From positions 1-64,000 of the forward strand of contig CBDEUQ010000003.1 of the NCBI GenBank assembly GCA_965243325.1: 64,000 nucleotides of DNA, written 5' to 3'. The stretch is from JANQOH01 sp965243325. Lineage in GTDB: Bacteria > Pseudomonadota > Alphaproteobacteria > UBA7887. The translations under genes were made by a program, and so were the position numbers. The notes under the pieces were generated by a model. It was not told where the DNA came from, did no database searches, and saw only the letters and a list, made by a program, of their open reading frames with translations. Of this stretch, positions 42,087 through 50,936 are shown piece after piece (the first letter of the stretch is position 1; the number at the start of each line of letters is the position of its first letter).

Positions 42087-43097
42087 CTAGCCGCGGCCCA
42101 TGTAGAGGTCGCGTCCCGCCGCGAGGGTCGCGATCTTGGCGTCGGCGATGCCGCGGTCGAGCATCCAGAAACCGCAGTCGGGGTGGATGTAGCGGATGCG
42201 GTCCGGTCCAATCGCGCGCGCCGCGCGTTCGATGGCGCGGGCAATCCCGTCGGCGGACTCGATCTCGGTGCGCTTGATGTCGACGACGCCGAGACCCATG
42301 CCGATGTCCGCCCTCAGGTCGGCGAATACGGCGAGTTCGGCCTCGGGCCGGTGGGCGGTCTCCATCACGATGTGGTCCGCGCGCAGGCTGTTCAGGTAGC
42401 CGAGCAGCGCGTCCCAGCCGCCCCGCTGCACCGACTGTCCGCCGTAGTTGCCGAAGCACAGGTGCACCGCCGGCGTCGTCGGCACGGCGTCCAGCACCCG
42501 GTTGATCGCCGCCGCCGCCACCTCGGCTTCCTCCGGATGCCCCGGCAGGTTCGCCTCGTCGATCTGGATCACGTCGGCATCGCAGTGCGCGACCTGCCCG
42601 GCAAGCACGTCGGCGACGGCGTTGGCGAGCGAGGCGAGGTCGCCGTAGTGACGGTCGATCAGCACCTTCGCCAGCATGTGCGGGCCGGTCAGCGTGAACT
42701 TGAGCGGCCGCGACGTAAGCCGGCGCGCCCGCGCGCACGCCGCCGGCAGGTCGAGCGTGCCGCCGTCCAGCGGTCCCTCGACCACCCCGGGCGGCCGGCG
42801 GCGGTAGCCCGTGCCCGCCTGCTTGCGGTAGGCCTCGGCCTCGGCGAAGCCGATCTCGGTGCGAATGCCCCCCATCGGCGCGAGGAAGTACTCGATCATG
42901 CCGTTGGTCTCGGGGTGGTTCGCGTCGAAGCGGTAGAGCTCTCCGTCGCACACGAGGTCGATGCCGGCGCATTCCTGCGTGTGCAGCACCACGCGCGTCG
43001 CGTCGACCAGCGTTCGCTCGGTCGGCACCGCCGCGAGCCACGCGGGAACGGGGTACGACCCGACGACCGTGGTCTTGATGTCCGCTTCCCGATCCAT
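42087..43097 (-). CDS. Cobalamin-independent methionine synthase-like protein (MetE C-terminal family)
   Basis: A 336-residue single-barrel protein corresponding to the catalytic half of MetE. It would transfer a methyl group to homocysteine or a related thiol. It starts at ATG 43097 (DREADIKTTVVGSYPVPAWL). Conserved pieces include CDGELYRFDANHPETNGMIE, LTGPHMLAKVLIDRHYG, IQIDEANLPGHPEEAE, VHLCFGNYGG and YIHPDCGFWML, which carry likely zinc ligands. Short forms like this may use other methyl donors or be part of C1 metabolism. It is divergent from the gene at 43328. Confidence 0.85.
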   Translation of the reverse strand: MDREADIKTTVVGSYPVPAWLAAVPTERTLVDATRVVLHTQECAGIDLVCDGELYRFDANHPETNGMIEYFLAPMGGIRTEIGFAEAEAYRKQAGTGYRRRPPGVVEGPLDGGTLDLPAACARARRLTSRPLKFTLTGPHMLAKVLIDRHYGDLASLANAVADVLAGQVAHCDADVIQIDEANLPGHPEEAEVAAAAINRVLDAVPTTPAVHLCFGNYGGQSVQRGGWDALLGYLNSLRADHIVMETAHRPEAELAVFADLRADIGMGLGVVDIKRTEIESADGIARAIERAARAIGPDRIRYIHPDCGFWMLDRGIADAKIATLAAGRDLYMGRG

Positions 43098-43327
43098 CGG
43101 CAGCCTCGGCTCCGGCGCGTTTCCGGGAGCGGTCTTGTAGCACATCGACCGCGTGCCGGCCGGAGACGCCGTCGGCGAGGAAGCGATTCGCGCCGATGCG
43201 CCGCTCGAGCCGACCGCCCGCCCCTGTACAGCGGCCCGCACCCCCGGGAGAACGCCGCCGCGCGACGATTGTCTTGGCGCCCGAGGTTGGCTAGGGTGCG
43301 CCTCGTTCGCCAGCCGGAAGCGATCAA

Positions 43328-43975
43328 GTGGCCGATATCTTCAGGGAAATCGACGAAGACGCCCAACGCGACCGTCTGCTCGCGTTCTGGCGGCGCTGGC
43401 GCTGGCACGTCGTCGGCGCCGCGGCGGTCCTCGTCCTCGGCACGGCGGCCGGGGTCGGCTGGCGCGGCTTGCAGGAGTCTGCTGCCGCCGACCGCGGCGC
43501 CCGCTTCGCGGCGGCCATGCGGCTGGCCGAGGACGCGGCGTACGAGGACTCGGCGCGCGCCTTCGCGCGTTTCGCGGAGGAGGAAAGCGGTGATTACGCC
43601 GCGCTCGCGCGCTTGCGCCAGGGGGCCATGCTCGCCCAGGCGGGCGACGGGCTTGCCGCCGTCGGCGCCTACAACGTCCTGATCGATTCCGGCGCCGACC
43701 CGCTGTTCGTCGAGCTGGCGCAGGTGCTCGCCTCGCGCCATCTGATCGACCGCGGCGAGACGCGGGCCGCGGAAACGCGCCTGCAGGCGATCGCCGAGGG
43801 CGCCGGGCCCTGGCGCTTCCTGGCTCGGGAGATGCTGGCCGCCGCCGCTCTGCAGGACGGCCGCCTGAGCGAAGCGCGCCAGGGTTTCGAAGCGCTCCGC
43901 GACGAAGCGGGAGTGCCCGACGGCGTGCAGACGAGAGCCCGGCAACTGATCGCCGCGCTAGGGGGCGAACCGTGA
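43328..43975 (+). CDS. YfgM-like membrane-anchored TPR protein
   Basis: A 215-residue protein starting at GTG 43328 (ADIFREIDEDAQRDRLLAFW). One N-terminal membrane segment (HVVGAAAVLVLGTAAGVGW) is followed by a periplasmic helical TPR-like domain (AMRLAEDAAYEDSARAFARF, EMLAAAALQDGRLSEARQGF). The family works with the Sec translocon and periplasmic chaperones. It precedes bamB with a 4-base overlap, the usual alphaproteobacterial order. Confidence 0.85.
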   Translation: MADIFREIDEDAQRDRLLAFWRRWRWHVVGAAAVLVLGTAAGVGWRGLQESAAADRGARFAAAMRLAEDAAYEDSARAFARFAEEESGDYAALARLRQGAMLAQAGDGLAAVGAYNVLIDSGADPLFVELAQVLASRHLIDRGETRAAETRLQAIAEGAGPWRFLAREMLAAAALQDGRLSEARQGFEALRDEAGVPDGVQTRARQLIAALGGEP

Positions 43976-45312
43976 CGGCGCGCGCCCTCGCGGCCCTCGC
44001 GGCGGGGCTTCTGGCGGGCGCATGCAGCGATACGTGGCTCGGCGACAGGCTGTTCGGCGACGACGATGCGGCCGATGCGCTGCCCGGCGAGCGCGTCTCG
44101 GTTCTGCTCCTCGAACGCACGCTCGAGGCCGACCCCGCGCTGGCGGGCGAGCCGGTGACGCTGCCGCCGCCGCTCGCCAACGCCGCGTGGCCGGTGCCGT
44201 GGGGAACGCCGACGCACGCCCCGGGCCACCTCGCGGCCGACGGCGACCTCGCGGTGCTGTGGCGGCAGTCGGCCGGCGCCGGGGAGAGCGGCGAAAACAT
44301 CGCCCTCTCGACCCCGGTCGTCGCCGACGGGCGCGCCTACCTGATGGACGCCGACTCCACCGTCGCCGCCTTCGCCCTCGAGTCCGGCCGCCGCGTATGG
44401 TCGCGCGAACTGCTCCCCGATCACGAGGACGGAAGCGCGATTCTCGGCGGCGGCGTCGCCTTCGCCGACGGCGTGCTCTATGCCGCGACCGCGTTCGGAG
44501 AGATCGCCGCCCTCGACGCCGCCGACGGCGCCGTGCTGTGGCGGCGCATCGTGGTCAGCGCCCTGCGCGCCGCGCCGGCGGTTGCCGGCGGCCGGCTTTT
44601 CGCCACCGGATTCGACAACCGCCTGTACGCGTTCGACGCGCGCACCGGCGAGCTGCTGTGGACCCACGAGGGTATCGTCGAGTCGGCCGGACTGGCCGGT
44701 GCGGCGGTGCCCGCGGTCAGCGGCGATCTGGTCATCGCCGCCTATTCGTCGGGCGAGGTGTTCGCGCTCAGGGTCGAGAACGGACGCGTCGCATGGACCG
44801 ATTCGCTGATCCTGCAGGGGCGGCTGGGCGCGCGCACGAACCTGTCGGACGTGGACGCGAGCCCCGTGGTCGACGGCGACCTCGCGTTCGCGGTCAGCCA
44901 GGGCGGCAGCCTTGCCGCCATCGAGCTGCGCTCCGGCTTCCGCGTCTGGGACCGGGAGATTCCGAGCGCGCAAACGCCGTGGGTCGCCGGTGACTATCTG
45001 TACATCGTGACCGTCGATGCGGAAGTGGCGTGTCTGCGGCGGGCCGACGGGCGCGTCCGCTGGGTGGCGGCGCTGCCGCGCTACGAGGATCCGGAGGACC
45101 GCGAGGGGCCGATCCAGTGGACGGGGCCGGTCCTCGCCGGCGGGCGGCTCGTCGTCGCCAGCAGCCACGGCGAGATGCGTGAGCTGTCGCCCGCCGACGG
45201 CGCGGTGCTCGCGGTCCGCGCCCTGCCTGCCGGCGTGCGCGCGGCGCCCGTCGTCGCCGACGGGACGCTGTACGTGCAAACCCGGGAGGCCGATCTGGTC
45301 GCCCTGCGCTAG
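43972..45312 (+). CDS. bamB: Outer-membrane assembly lipoprotein BamB
   Basis: A 446-residue beta-propeller lipoprotein of the BAM complex that helps insert outer-membrane proteins. The lipobox LLAGAC places the acylated cysteine at residue 18. PQQ-like propeller repeats are visible throughout (AAFALESGRRVWSRELL, AALDAADGAVLWRRIV, YAFDARTGELLWTHEG, ELSPADGAVLAVRAL). These repeats lack PQQ-binding residues, so it is not an enzyme. GTG 43972 overlaps the TPR gene stop. It is followed 22 bases later by der. Confidence 0.92.
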   Translation: MTARALAALAAGLLAGACSDTWLGDRLFGDDDAADALPGERVSVLLLERTLEADPALAGEPVTLPPPLANAAWPVPWGTPTHAPGHLAADGDLAVLWRQSAGAGESGENIALSTPVVADGRAYLMDADSTVAAFALESGRRVWSRELLPDHEDGSAILGGGVAFADGVLYAATAFGEIAALDAADGAVLWRRIVVSALRAAPAVAGGRLFATGFDNRLYAFDARTGELLWTHEGIVESAGLAGAAVPAVSGDLVIAAYSSGEVFALRVENGRVAWTDSLILQGRLGARTNLSDVDASPVVDGDLAFAVSQGGSLAAIELRSGFRVWDREIPSAQTPWVAGDYLYIVTVDAEVACLRRADGRVRWVAALPRYEDPEDREGPIQWTGPVLAGGRLVVASSHGEMRELSPADGAVLAVRALPAGVRAAPVVADGTLYVQTREADLVALR

Positions 45313-45333
45313 GCGCAGGAACGCCCGCGCGGA

Positions 45334-46677
45334 ATGGTGTGTCGAGTCGCCATCGTCGGGCGGCCGAACGTCGGCAAGTCCACCCTGTTCAACCGCCTCG
45401 TCGGTCGCCGGCTGGCGCTCGTCGGCGACCGGCCGGGGATCACCCGCGACTGGCGCGAGGGCAAAGGGCGCCTCGGGCCGGCGCGCTTCCGCCTGATCGA
45501 CACGGCCGGTCTGGAGGACGCCTTCGGCGACAGCCTGGAAGCGCGCATGCTGGAGCGGACCGAGGCGCTTCTCGACGGCGTCGATCTGACCCTGTTCGCG
45601 CTCGACGGGCGGGCCGGCGTGACCCCGCTCGACCGCCATTTCGCGCGCTGGCTGCGCGCGCGCGGCGGCCCGGCGCTCGTTCTCGTCAACAAGGCCGAGG
45701 GGGGCGCCGGCGAGGAGGCGCTCCTCGACGCCTTCGCGCTCGGTCTCGGCGATCCGGTGGCGATCTCGGCTCAGCACGGCGAGGGCCTCGGCGACCTTTA
45801 CGGCGCCATGGTCGCCGCCTGCCCGGGGCTCGATGAAGCCGGGGCGGCGACGGCCGCGGCGGAGGACGTTCTCCGGCTCGCGATCGTCGGCCGTCCGAAC
45901 GTCGGCAAGTCGACGCTGGTCAACCGCCTGCTCGGCGAGACGCGGGTGCTGACCGGACCCGAAGCGGGGATCACGCGCGACGCGGTCGCGGTGCGCTGGC
46001 GCTGGCGCGGCCGCGACGTGGAGCTGGTGGACACCGCGGGGCTGCGCCGCCGCGCCCGCGTCGCGGAAGAGGTCGAACGCGCCGCGGCCGCCGACACGCG
46101 GCGCGCCGTCGGCGCCTGCCAGGTGGCGGCCCTCGCGGTCGACGCGACCGCGCCCCTCGACCGGCAGGACGTGGCCATCGCGCGCGGCATCGTCGAGGAG
46201 GGGCGGGCGCTCGTCGTCGCCGCCAACAAGTGGGACCGCGTCGAGTCCCCGGATTCCGTGCGCCGGCGTCTCGACGAGCGGCTGCGAATGTCGCTGTCGC
46301 AGGCCCGCGGCGTCGCGCTCGTCCCCCTTTCGGCGCGCACCGGCGCCGGCGTGGAGCGGCTGATGCAGGCCGCTTTCGACTCTCGCGCGACGTGGAGCCG
46401 GCGACTGCCGACCGCGGAGCTCAACCGCTGGTTGGCGGCCATGCTCGAGCGTCACGCGCCGCCGCTGGACGGCGGGCGCCGCGTGCGCCTTCGCTACATC
46501 GCGCAGGTGTCCGCCCGGCCGCCGACCTTCGCGGTGTTCGTCAACCGTCCGCGCGGCGTGCCGGCGGCCTACGTCCGCTATCTCGTCAACGGCCTGCGCG
46601 ACGCCTTCGACCTTCCGGGGACGCCGATTCGCCTTCTCCTTCGTTCCGGCCGCAACCCCTACGCGCCCGGCCGCTGA
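45334..46677 (+). CDS. der: Ribosome assembly GTPase Der (EngA)
   Basis: A 447-residue double GTPase needed for 50S assembly. Two G domains each have a P-loop (GRPNVGKST at residues 9-17 and 186-194). G3 motifs are DTAGL in both, and G4 motifs are NKAEG (the usual NKxD aspartate replaced by E) and NKWD. A C-terminal KH-like domain follows (RLRYIAQVSARPPTFAVFVN). It starts at GTG 45349 or ATG 45334; the latter is used. Synteny with bamB supports the call. Confidence 0.96.
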   Translation: MVCRVAIVGRPNVGKSTLFNRLVGRRLALVGDRPGITRDWREGKGRLGPARFRLIDTAGLEDAFGDSLEARMLERTEALLDGVDLTLFALDGRAGVTPLDRHFARWLRARGGPALVLVNKAEGGAGEEALLDAFALGLGDPVAISAQHGEGLGDLYGAMVAACPGLDEAGAATAAAEDVLRLAIVGRPNVGKSTLVNRLLGETRVLTGPEAGITRDAVAVRWRWRGRDVELVDTAGLRRRARVAEEVERAAAADTRRAVGACQVAALAVDATAPLDRQDVAIARGIVEEGRALVVAANKWDRVESPDSVRRRLDERLRMSLSQARGVALVPLSARTGAGVERLMQAAFDSRATWSRRLPTAELNRWLAAMLERHAPPLDGGRRVRLRYIAQVSARPPTFAVFVNRPRGVPAAYVRYLVNGLRDAFDLPGTPIRLLLRSGRNPYAPGR

Positions 46678-46759
46678 GCCGGAGGCGGGCGGCGCTTGGT
46701 CCCGTACCGCGGCACGCGCTATCGTGTCGCCGCTCGCAGCGAAGAGCCTCACGCCGTCC

Positions 46760-48049
46760 ATGCGAACCGGTTTCAGTCTCGCCCAGCTCGCCGATCCGGA
46801 CACCGCCCGCGCCAATGAGATCCTGCGCGCGTGCGTGCACTGCGGCTTCTGCACGGCGACGTGTCCGACCTACGTCCTCGACGGCGACGAACGCGACAGC
46901 CCGCGCGGCCGCATCTACATGATCAAGGACATGCTCGAGAACGCCCGGCCGGCGCCGGACCGGGTTGTAACGCATGTCGACCGCTGCCTGTCGTGCCTTT
47001 CGTGCATGACGACCTGCCCGTCCGGCGTTCACTACATGCACCTCGTGGACCATGCGCGCGCCTACATCGAGGAGACTCACCGCCGGCCCGTGGCCGAGCG
47101 GCTGTTGCGTGCGCTGCTCGCTCTCGTGCTGCCGCGCCCGCGCCTGTTCCGCCTGAGCCTGCGCGCGGCCGCCCTGGCGCGGCCCTTCGCCGCGCTCGCG
47201 CCGGGACGGCTCAAGACGTTGCTGGCCCTGGCGCCGCGGCGCCTGCCCGCACGGCGTCCCGCGGACCGGCCCGGAACGTTCGCCGCCCGGGGGCCGCGCC
47301 GCGCCCGCGTCGCGTTGCTCGCCGGCTGCGTCCAGCAGGTGCTGGCGCCGGAGATCGACCGCGCGGCCATTCGCTTGCTCACCCGCCACGGATGCGAGGT
47401 CGTCGTCGCGCCGGGCGCCGGCTGCTGCGGCGCGCTCACGCATCACATGGGGCGCCGCCGGCCGGCGATGGTCGCCGCCGCGCGCAACGTCGCCGCGTGG
47501 AATCGCGAGATCGCGCGCGGCGGTCTCGACGCCGTCGTCGTCACCGCGTCCGGATGCGGCACGACGGTCAAGGACTACGGCCACATGCTGCGCAACGATC
47601 CGCGCCGGGCCGAAGACGCCGCCGCGGTCTCCGAGCGCACGCGCGACGTCAGCGAATGGATCGGGGAGCTCGGGCTGCGCGTCGCCGAGGGGCGGGCGGG
47701 AGGCCGGGTGGCCTATCAGTCCGCGTGCTCGCTGCAGCACGGGCAGAAGGTGACCGCGGCGCCGCAGGCGCTGTTGCGCCGGGCGGGTTTCGAGGTGGTC
47801 GAGCCGGCGGAAGGGCATCTGTGCTGCGGGTCGGCGGGAACCTACAGCCTGCTGCAGCCGCGAATCGCGGATTCGCTGCGCCGGCGCAAGCTCGCCGCCC
47901 TCGCCGCCTGCGCCCCCGACATGATCGCAAGCGGCAACATCGGGTGCATGACCCAGCTGTCGGACGCCGCGGTTCCGATCCTGCACACCGTGCAGTTGCT
48001 GGACTGGGCCACCGGCGGCCCCGATCCGCGCCCCGCGGCAACGGCGTGA
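46760..48049 (+). CDS. glcF: Glycolate oxidase iron-sulfur subunit GlcF
   Basis: A 429-residue protein carrying electrons from glycolate oxidation to the quinone pool. Two 4Fe-4S motifs (CVHCGFCTATCP and CLSCLSCMTTCP) lie in the first 100 residues. Two CCG-type cysteine domains follow (GAGCCGAL and LCCGSAGTYSLL). ATG 46760 (RTGFSLAQLADPDTARANEI) fits the family start; GTG 46724 would add 12 residues. The partner flavin subunits GlcD and GlcE are not next to it, so it may serve enzymes encoded elsewhere. Confidence 0.93.
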   Translation: MRTGFSLAQLADPDTARANEILRACVHCGFCTATCPTYVLDGDERDSPRGRIYMIKDMLENARPAPDRVVTHVDRCLSCLSCMTTCPSGVHYMHLVDHARAYIEETHRRPVAERLLRALLALVLPRPRLFRLSLRAAALARPFAALAPGRLKTLLALAPRRLPARRPADRPGTFAARGPRRARVALLAGCVQQVLAPEIDRAAIRLLTRHGCEVVVAPGAGCCGALTHHMGRRRPAMVAAARNVAAWNREIARGGLDAVVVTASGCGTTVKDYGHMLRNDPRRAEDAAAVSERTRDVSEWIGELGLRVAEGRAGGRVAYQSACSLQHGQKVTAAPQALLRRAGFEVVEPAEGHLCCGSAGTYSLLQPRIADSLRRRKLAALAACAPDMIASGNIGCMTQLSDAAVPILHTVQLLDWATGGPDPRPAATA

Positions 48050-48059
48050 ACGCGGCGGC

Positions 48060-49379
48060 ATGACGGCGGTCGGCGGCCGCCACCGCCTCGTCTGGCGGCT
48101 CGCGGTGCCCAACATTCTCGCCAATCTCACCATTCCGCTGCTCGGCGCCGTGGATACCGCCGTCGTCGGGCGGCTCGGCGCGGCGGAGATCGGCGCGGTG
48201 GCGGTGGGGGCGACCGTCTTCGCCTTTCTCTACTGGGGCTTTTCGTTCCTGCGCATGGGAACCGCCGGCTTCGCCGCGCAGGCGCACGGCGCCGGAGACG
48301 GCGAAACCCTGCTCGCGGTCCTCCTGCGCGCCGCCGCCATCGCCGTCTGCGTCGGCCTAGCGTTGATCGCGCTGCGGGGGCCGATCGTCATGGGGGCGCT
48401 TGCGCTCATCGCACCGAGCGAAACGGTGACGCCGCTCGCCGAGCGCTATCTGGACATACGTATCTGGGGCGCACCGGCGGCGGTCTGCAACATGGTGCTG
48501 CTCGGCTGGCTGCTCGGGCGCCAGCGCATGGTGCTCGGCCTCGTCCTGCAGCTCGTCATCAACGGCGCCAACATGTTCCTCGACGTCGTCCTCGCGGTGT
48601 GGCTCGAGATGGCAGTGGACGGCGTCGCCCTGGCGACCGTGATCGCGCAGTATCTCGGCTTCGTCGCCGGGCTGTGGGTGGTGCGCCGCGAAAGCCGTCG
48701 GATACGCGCCGCGTGGCCGTGGCGCACCGCGTGGCGCCGGTCGGCGCTCGCGGCGATGATGCGCCTCAACCGCGACATCTTCCTGCGCACCGTGTGCGTC
48801 GTCGCCGCGAGCTCGATGCTGACCGCGATCGGCGCGCGCTTCGGCGACCTCATTCTCGCCGCCAACGGCATCCTGATGCTGTTTCAGGCGTTCATGTCCT
48901 ACGGCCTCGACGGCTTCGCGCACGCCGCCGAGGCGCTCGTCGGCGCCGCCGTGGGCAAGCGCGACCGCGCCGACTTCGCCACCGTCGTGCGGGTGTCCAC
49001 AGTCTGGGCGGCGGTGACCGCGGCCGTTTACACCGTGGTCTTCGCCGTCGCCGGCATCGCCATCGTGGGCCTCGTCACGACCCTCCCCGAGGTGCGTGCG
49101 ACGGCGGCGGAATATCTGCCGTGGGCCGTGCTCTCGCCGCTGGTGTCCGTCTGGGCGTTCCAGCTCGACGGCGTCTTCATCGGCGCCACGCGCGGCCGCG
49201 TCATGCGCAACGCCATGCTGGCGGCCTTTGCCGGCTATCTGGCGGCGCTGGCGGTGTTCGTCCCGATGTGGGGGAACCACGGGCTGTGGTTCAGCTTCAT
49301 GATCCTTATGGCGTTGCGCGGCGTGACGCTCGGCGCCGCCTATCCGAGTCTTGCGCGCAGCCTGGGCCGGGCAGATTGA
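48060..49379 (+). CDS. MATE-family efflux transporter (DinF-like)
   Basis: A 439-residue integral membrane protein with about twelve hydrophobic segments in two repeated halves. It begins LVWRLAVPNILANLTIPLLG followed by AVDTAVVGRLG, the MATE signature region. It would export cationic drugs or metabolites with proton or sodium antiport. ATG 48060 is 10 bases after the glcF stop. DinF-type placement is by sequence feel; the substrate is unknown. Confidence 0.9.
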   Translation: MTAVGGRHRLVWRLAVPNILANLTIPLLGAVDTAVVGRLGAAEIGAVAVGATVFAFLYWGFSFLRMGTAGFAAQAHGAGDGETLLAVLLRAAAIAVCVGLALIALRGPIVMGALALIAPSETVTPLAERYLDIRIWGAPAAVCNMVLLGWLLGRQRMVLGLVLQLVINGANMFLDVVLAVWLEMAVDGVALATVIAQYLGFVAGLWVVRRESRRIRAAWPWRTAWRRSALAAMMRLNRDIFLRTVCVVAASSMLTAIGARFGDLILAANGILMLFQAFMSYGLDGFAHAAEALVGAAVGKRDRADFATVVRVSTVWAAVTAAVYTVVFAVAGIAIVGLVTTLPEVRATAAEYLPWAVLSPLVSVWAFQLDGVFIGATRGRVMRNAMLAAFAGYLAALAVFVPMWGNHGLWFSFMILMALRGVTLGAAYPSLARSLGRAD

Positions 49380-49449
49380 GGGTGAAATTCACGCTCCGCC
49401 CGGCTATGAAGGAGCCCGTTTTTCGCAATCCCGAGCGCAGGACCGTGGC

Positions 49450-50607
49450 ATGAAGATCGCGATTCCGAAGGAACGTCGCGGCGGCGAACGACGCGTGGCC
49501 GCCTCGCCGCAGACGGTGAAGAAATTCGCCGAGTTCGGTGCCGAGGTGGCGGTCGAGGCGGGGGCGGGCGCGGCTTCGGCGATCGACGATTCGGCCTTTG
49601 CCGAAGCGGGCGCGACCATCGCCGGCACCGCCGACGAGGCGTGGGACGGCGCCGACATGGTGCTCAAGGTCCAGCGCCCCATGACGGCCGACGAGGGAGA
49701 AGACGAGATGGCGCGGCTGGCTGGCGGGTCGCTGCTCGTGGCCCTGCTCGCGCCGCTTCAGCACCGCGATCAGATCGAGGGCTACGCGAGCCGGAACGTC
49801 ACCGCCTTCGCCATGGAGCTGGTGCCCCGCATCAGCCGGGCGCAGAGCATGGACGCGCTGTCGTCGCAGAGCAATCTCGCCGGCTACAGGGCGGTGCTCG
49901 ACGCCGCGGCGGAGTTCGGCAAGGTCATCCCGATGATGATGACCGCGGCCGGCACCGTTGCCCCGGCCAAGATTCTCGTGCTCGGAGCCGGCGTCGCCGG
50001 TTTGCAGGCGGTCGCCACCGGCCGCCGACTCGGCGGCGTGGTATCCGCGTTCGACGTGCGCCCGGCGGTCAAGGAGCAGGTCGAGAGCCTCGGCGCGAAG
50101 TTCATCGAGGTCGCCGACGACGAAGCCGGGAGCGCGGAGACGGCGGGCGGGTACGCGCGCGAGATGGGAGAGGACTACCGCCGCCGCCAGGGCGAGCTGA
50201 TCCGCGAGACCATCGGCGGCCAGGACATCGTCATCTGCACCGCGCTGATTCCCGGTCGGCCGGCGCCGACGCTGATCACCGCCGACATGGTCGCCGGGAT
50301 GAAGCCGGGCTCGGTGATCGTCGATCTGGCCACCGAAACGGGTGGCAACTGCGAGCTGTCCGTCCACGGCGAGGTCGTGCGCGTCCATGGCGTGGCGATC
50401 GTCGGACACGCCAACGTGCCGAGCCGCGTCGCCGTGGACGCCAGCGCGCTCTACGCCCGCAACCTGCTCAACTTCGTCGCTCCGATGATCGACCGCGAGA
50501 CCCGGTCGCTCAAGATCGACTGGGAAGACGAGGTCATCGCCGGCGCGTGCGTGACGCGCGACGCCGCCGTGGTGCATCCGATGCTGACCGATGGAGGCGG
50601 CGCATGA
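49450..50607 (+). CDS. pntAA: NAD(P) transhydrogenase subunit alpha part 1
   Basis: The soluble NAD(H)-binding subunit (385 residues) of the proton-driven transhydrogenase that makes NADPH. It starts at ATG 49450 (KIAIPKERRGGERRVAASPQ). It has the alanine-dehydrogenase-like fold with KILVLGAGVAGLQAVATGRR (Rossmann motif), SAFDVRPAVKEQVESLGAKF and AGMKPGSVIVDLATETGGN. The alpha subunit is split in two genes, as is common in Alphaproteobacteria. It overlaps pntAB by 4 bases. Confidence 0.96.
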   Translation: MKIAIPKERRGGERRVAASPQTVKKFAEFGAEVAVEAGAGAASAIDDSAFAEAGATIAGTADEAWDGADMVLKVQRPMTADEGEDEMARLAGGSLLVALLAPLQHRDQIEGYASRNVTAFAMELVPRISRAQSMDALSSQSNLAGYRAVLDAAAEFGKVIPMMMTAAGTVAPAKILVLGAGVAGLQAVATGRRLGGVVSAFDVRPAVKEQVESLGAKFIEVADDEAGSAETAGGYAREMGEDYRRRQGELIRETIGGQDIVICTALIPGRPAPTLITADMVAGMKPGSVIVDLATETGGNCELSVHGEVVRVHGVAIVGHANVPSRVAVDASALYARNLLNFVAPMIDRETRSLKIDWEDEVIAGACVTRDAAVVHPMLTDGGGA

Positions 50608-50927
50608 TCGACCCGTTCATCCAGGATTTCACGATTTTCGTCCTCGCGGTGTTCGTCGGCTACTACGTCGTCTGGAGCGTCACCCCGGCGCTCCACACGC
50701 CGCTGATGTCGGTGACCAACGCCATATCCGGCATCATCGTGGTTGGCGCGCTGATCGCCGTCGGCGCCGGATTCGCCGACGCCCCGCCGGCCGGGGATGA
50801 CGCGGGCGGCGGGCTGTCGTTCTCCAAGGCCATGGGCTTTGTCGCCGTGGCGCTCGCGTCGGTGAACATATTCGGCGGCTTCATCGTCACGCAGCGCATG
50901 CTGCAAATGTTCCGCAAGAAGCGCTAG
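50604..50927 (+). CDS. pntAB: NAD(P) transhydrogenase subunit alpha part 2
   Basis: A 107-residue membrane subunit with three to four hydrophobic helices (FTIFVLAVFVGYYVVWSVTP, AISGIIVVGALIAVGAGFAD, FVAVALASVNIFGGFIVTQR). It builds part of the proton channel. ATG 50604 overlaps the pntAA stop, and pntB begins 9 bases after its own stop, so all three are one operon. Confidence 0.95.
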   Translation: MIDPFIQDFTIFVLAVFVGYYVVWSVTPALHTPLMSVTNAISGIIVVGALIAVGAGFADAPPAGDDAGGGLSFSKAMGFVAVALASVNIFGGFIVTQRMLQMFRKKR

Positions 50928-50936
50928 GGGGCGGTC

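Noticed and set aside
43972..45312. A second PQQ dehydrogenase
   Set aside because: The propeller repeats resemble PQQ enzymes, but the lipobox, lack of active-site residues and position before der identify BamB.
43669..46854. A 1061-codon minus-strand open frame opposite bamB and der
   Set aside because: It is a shadow of GC-rich codon bias. The plus strand holds clear bamB and der, and the minus frame has no recognisable motif.
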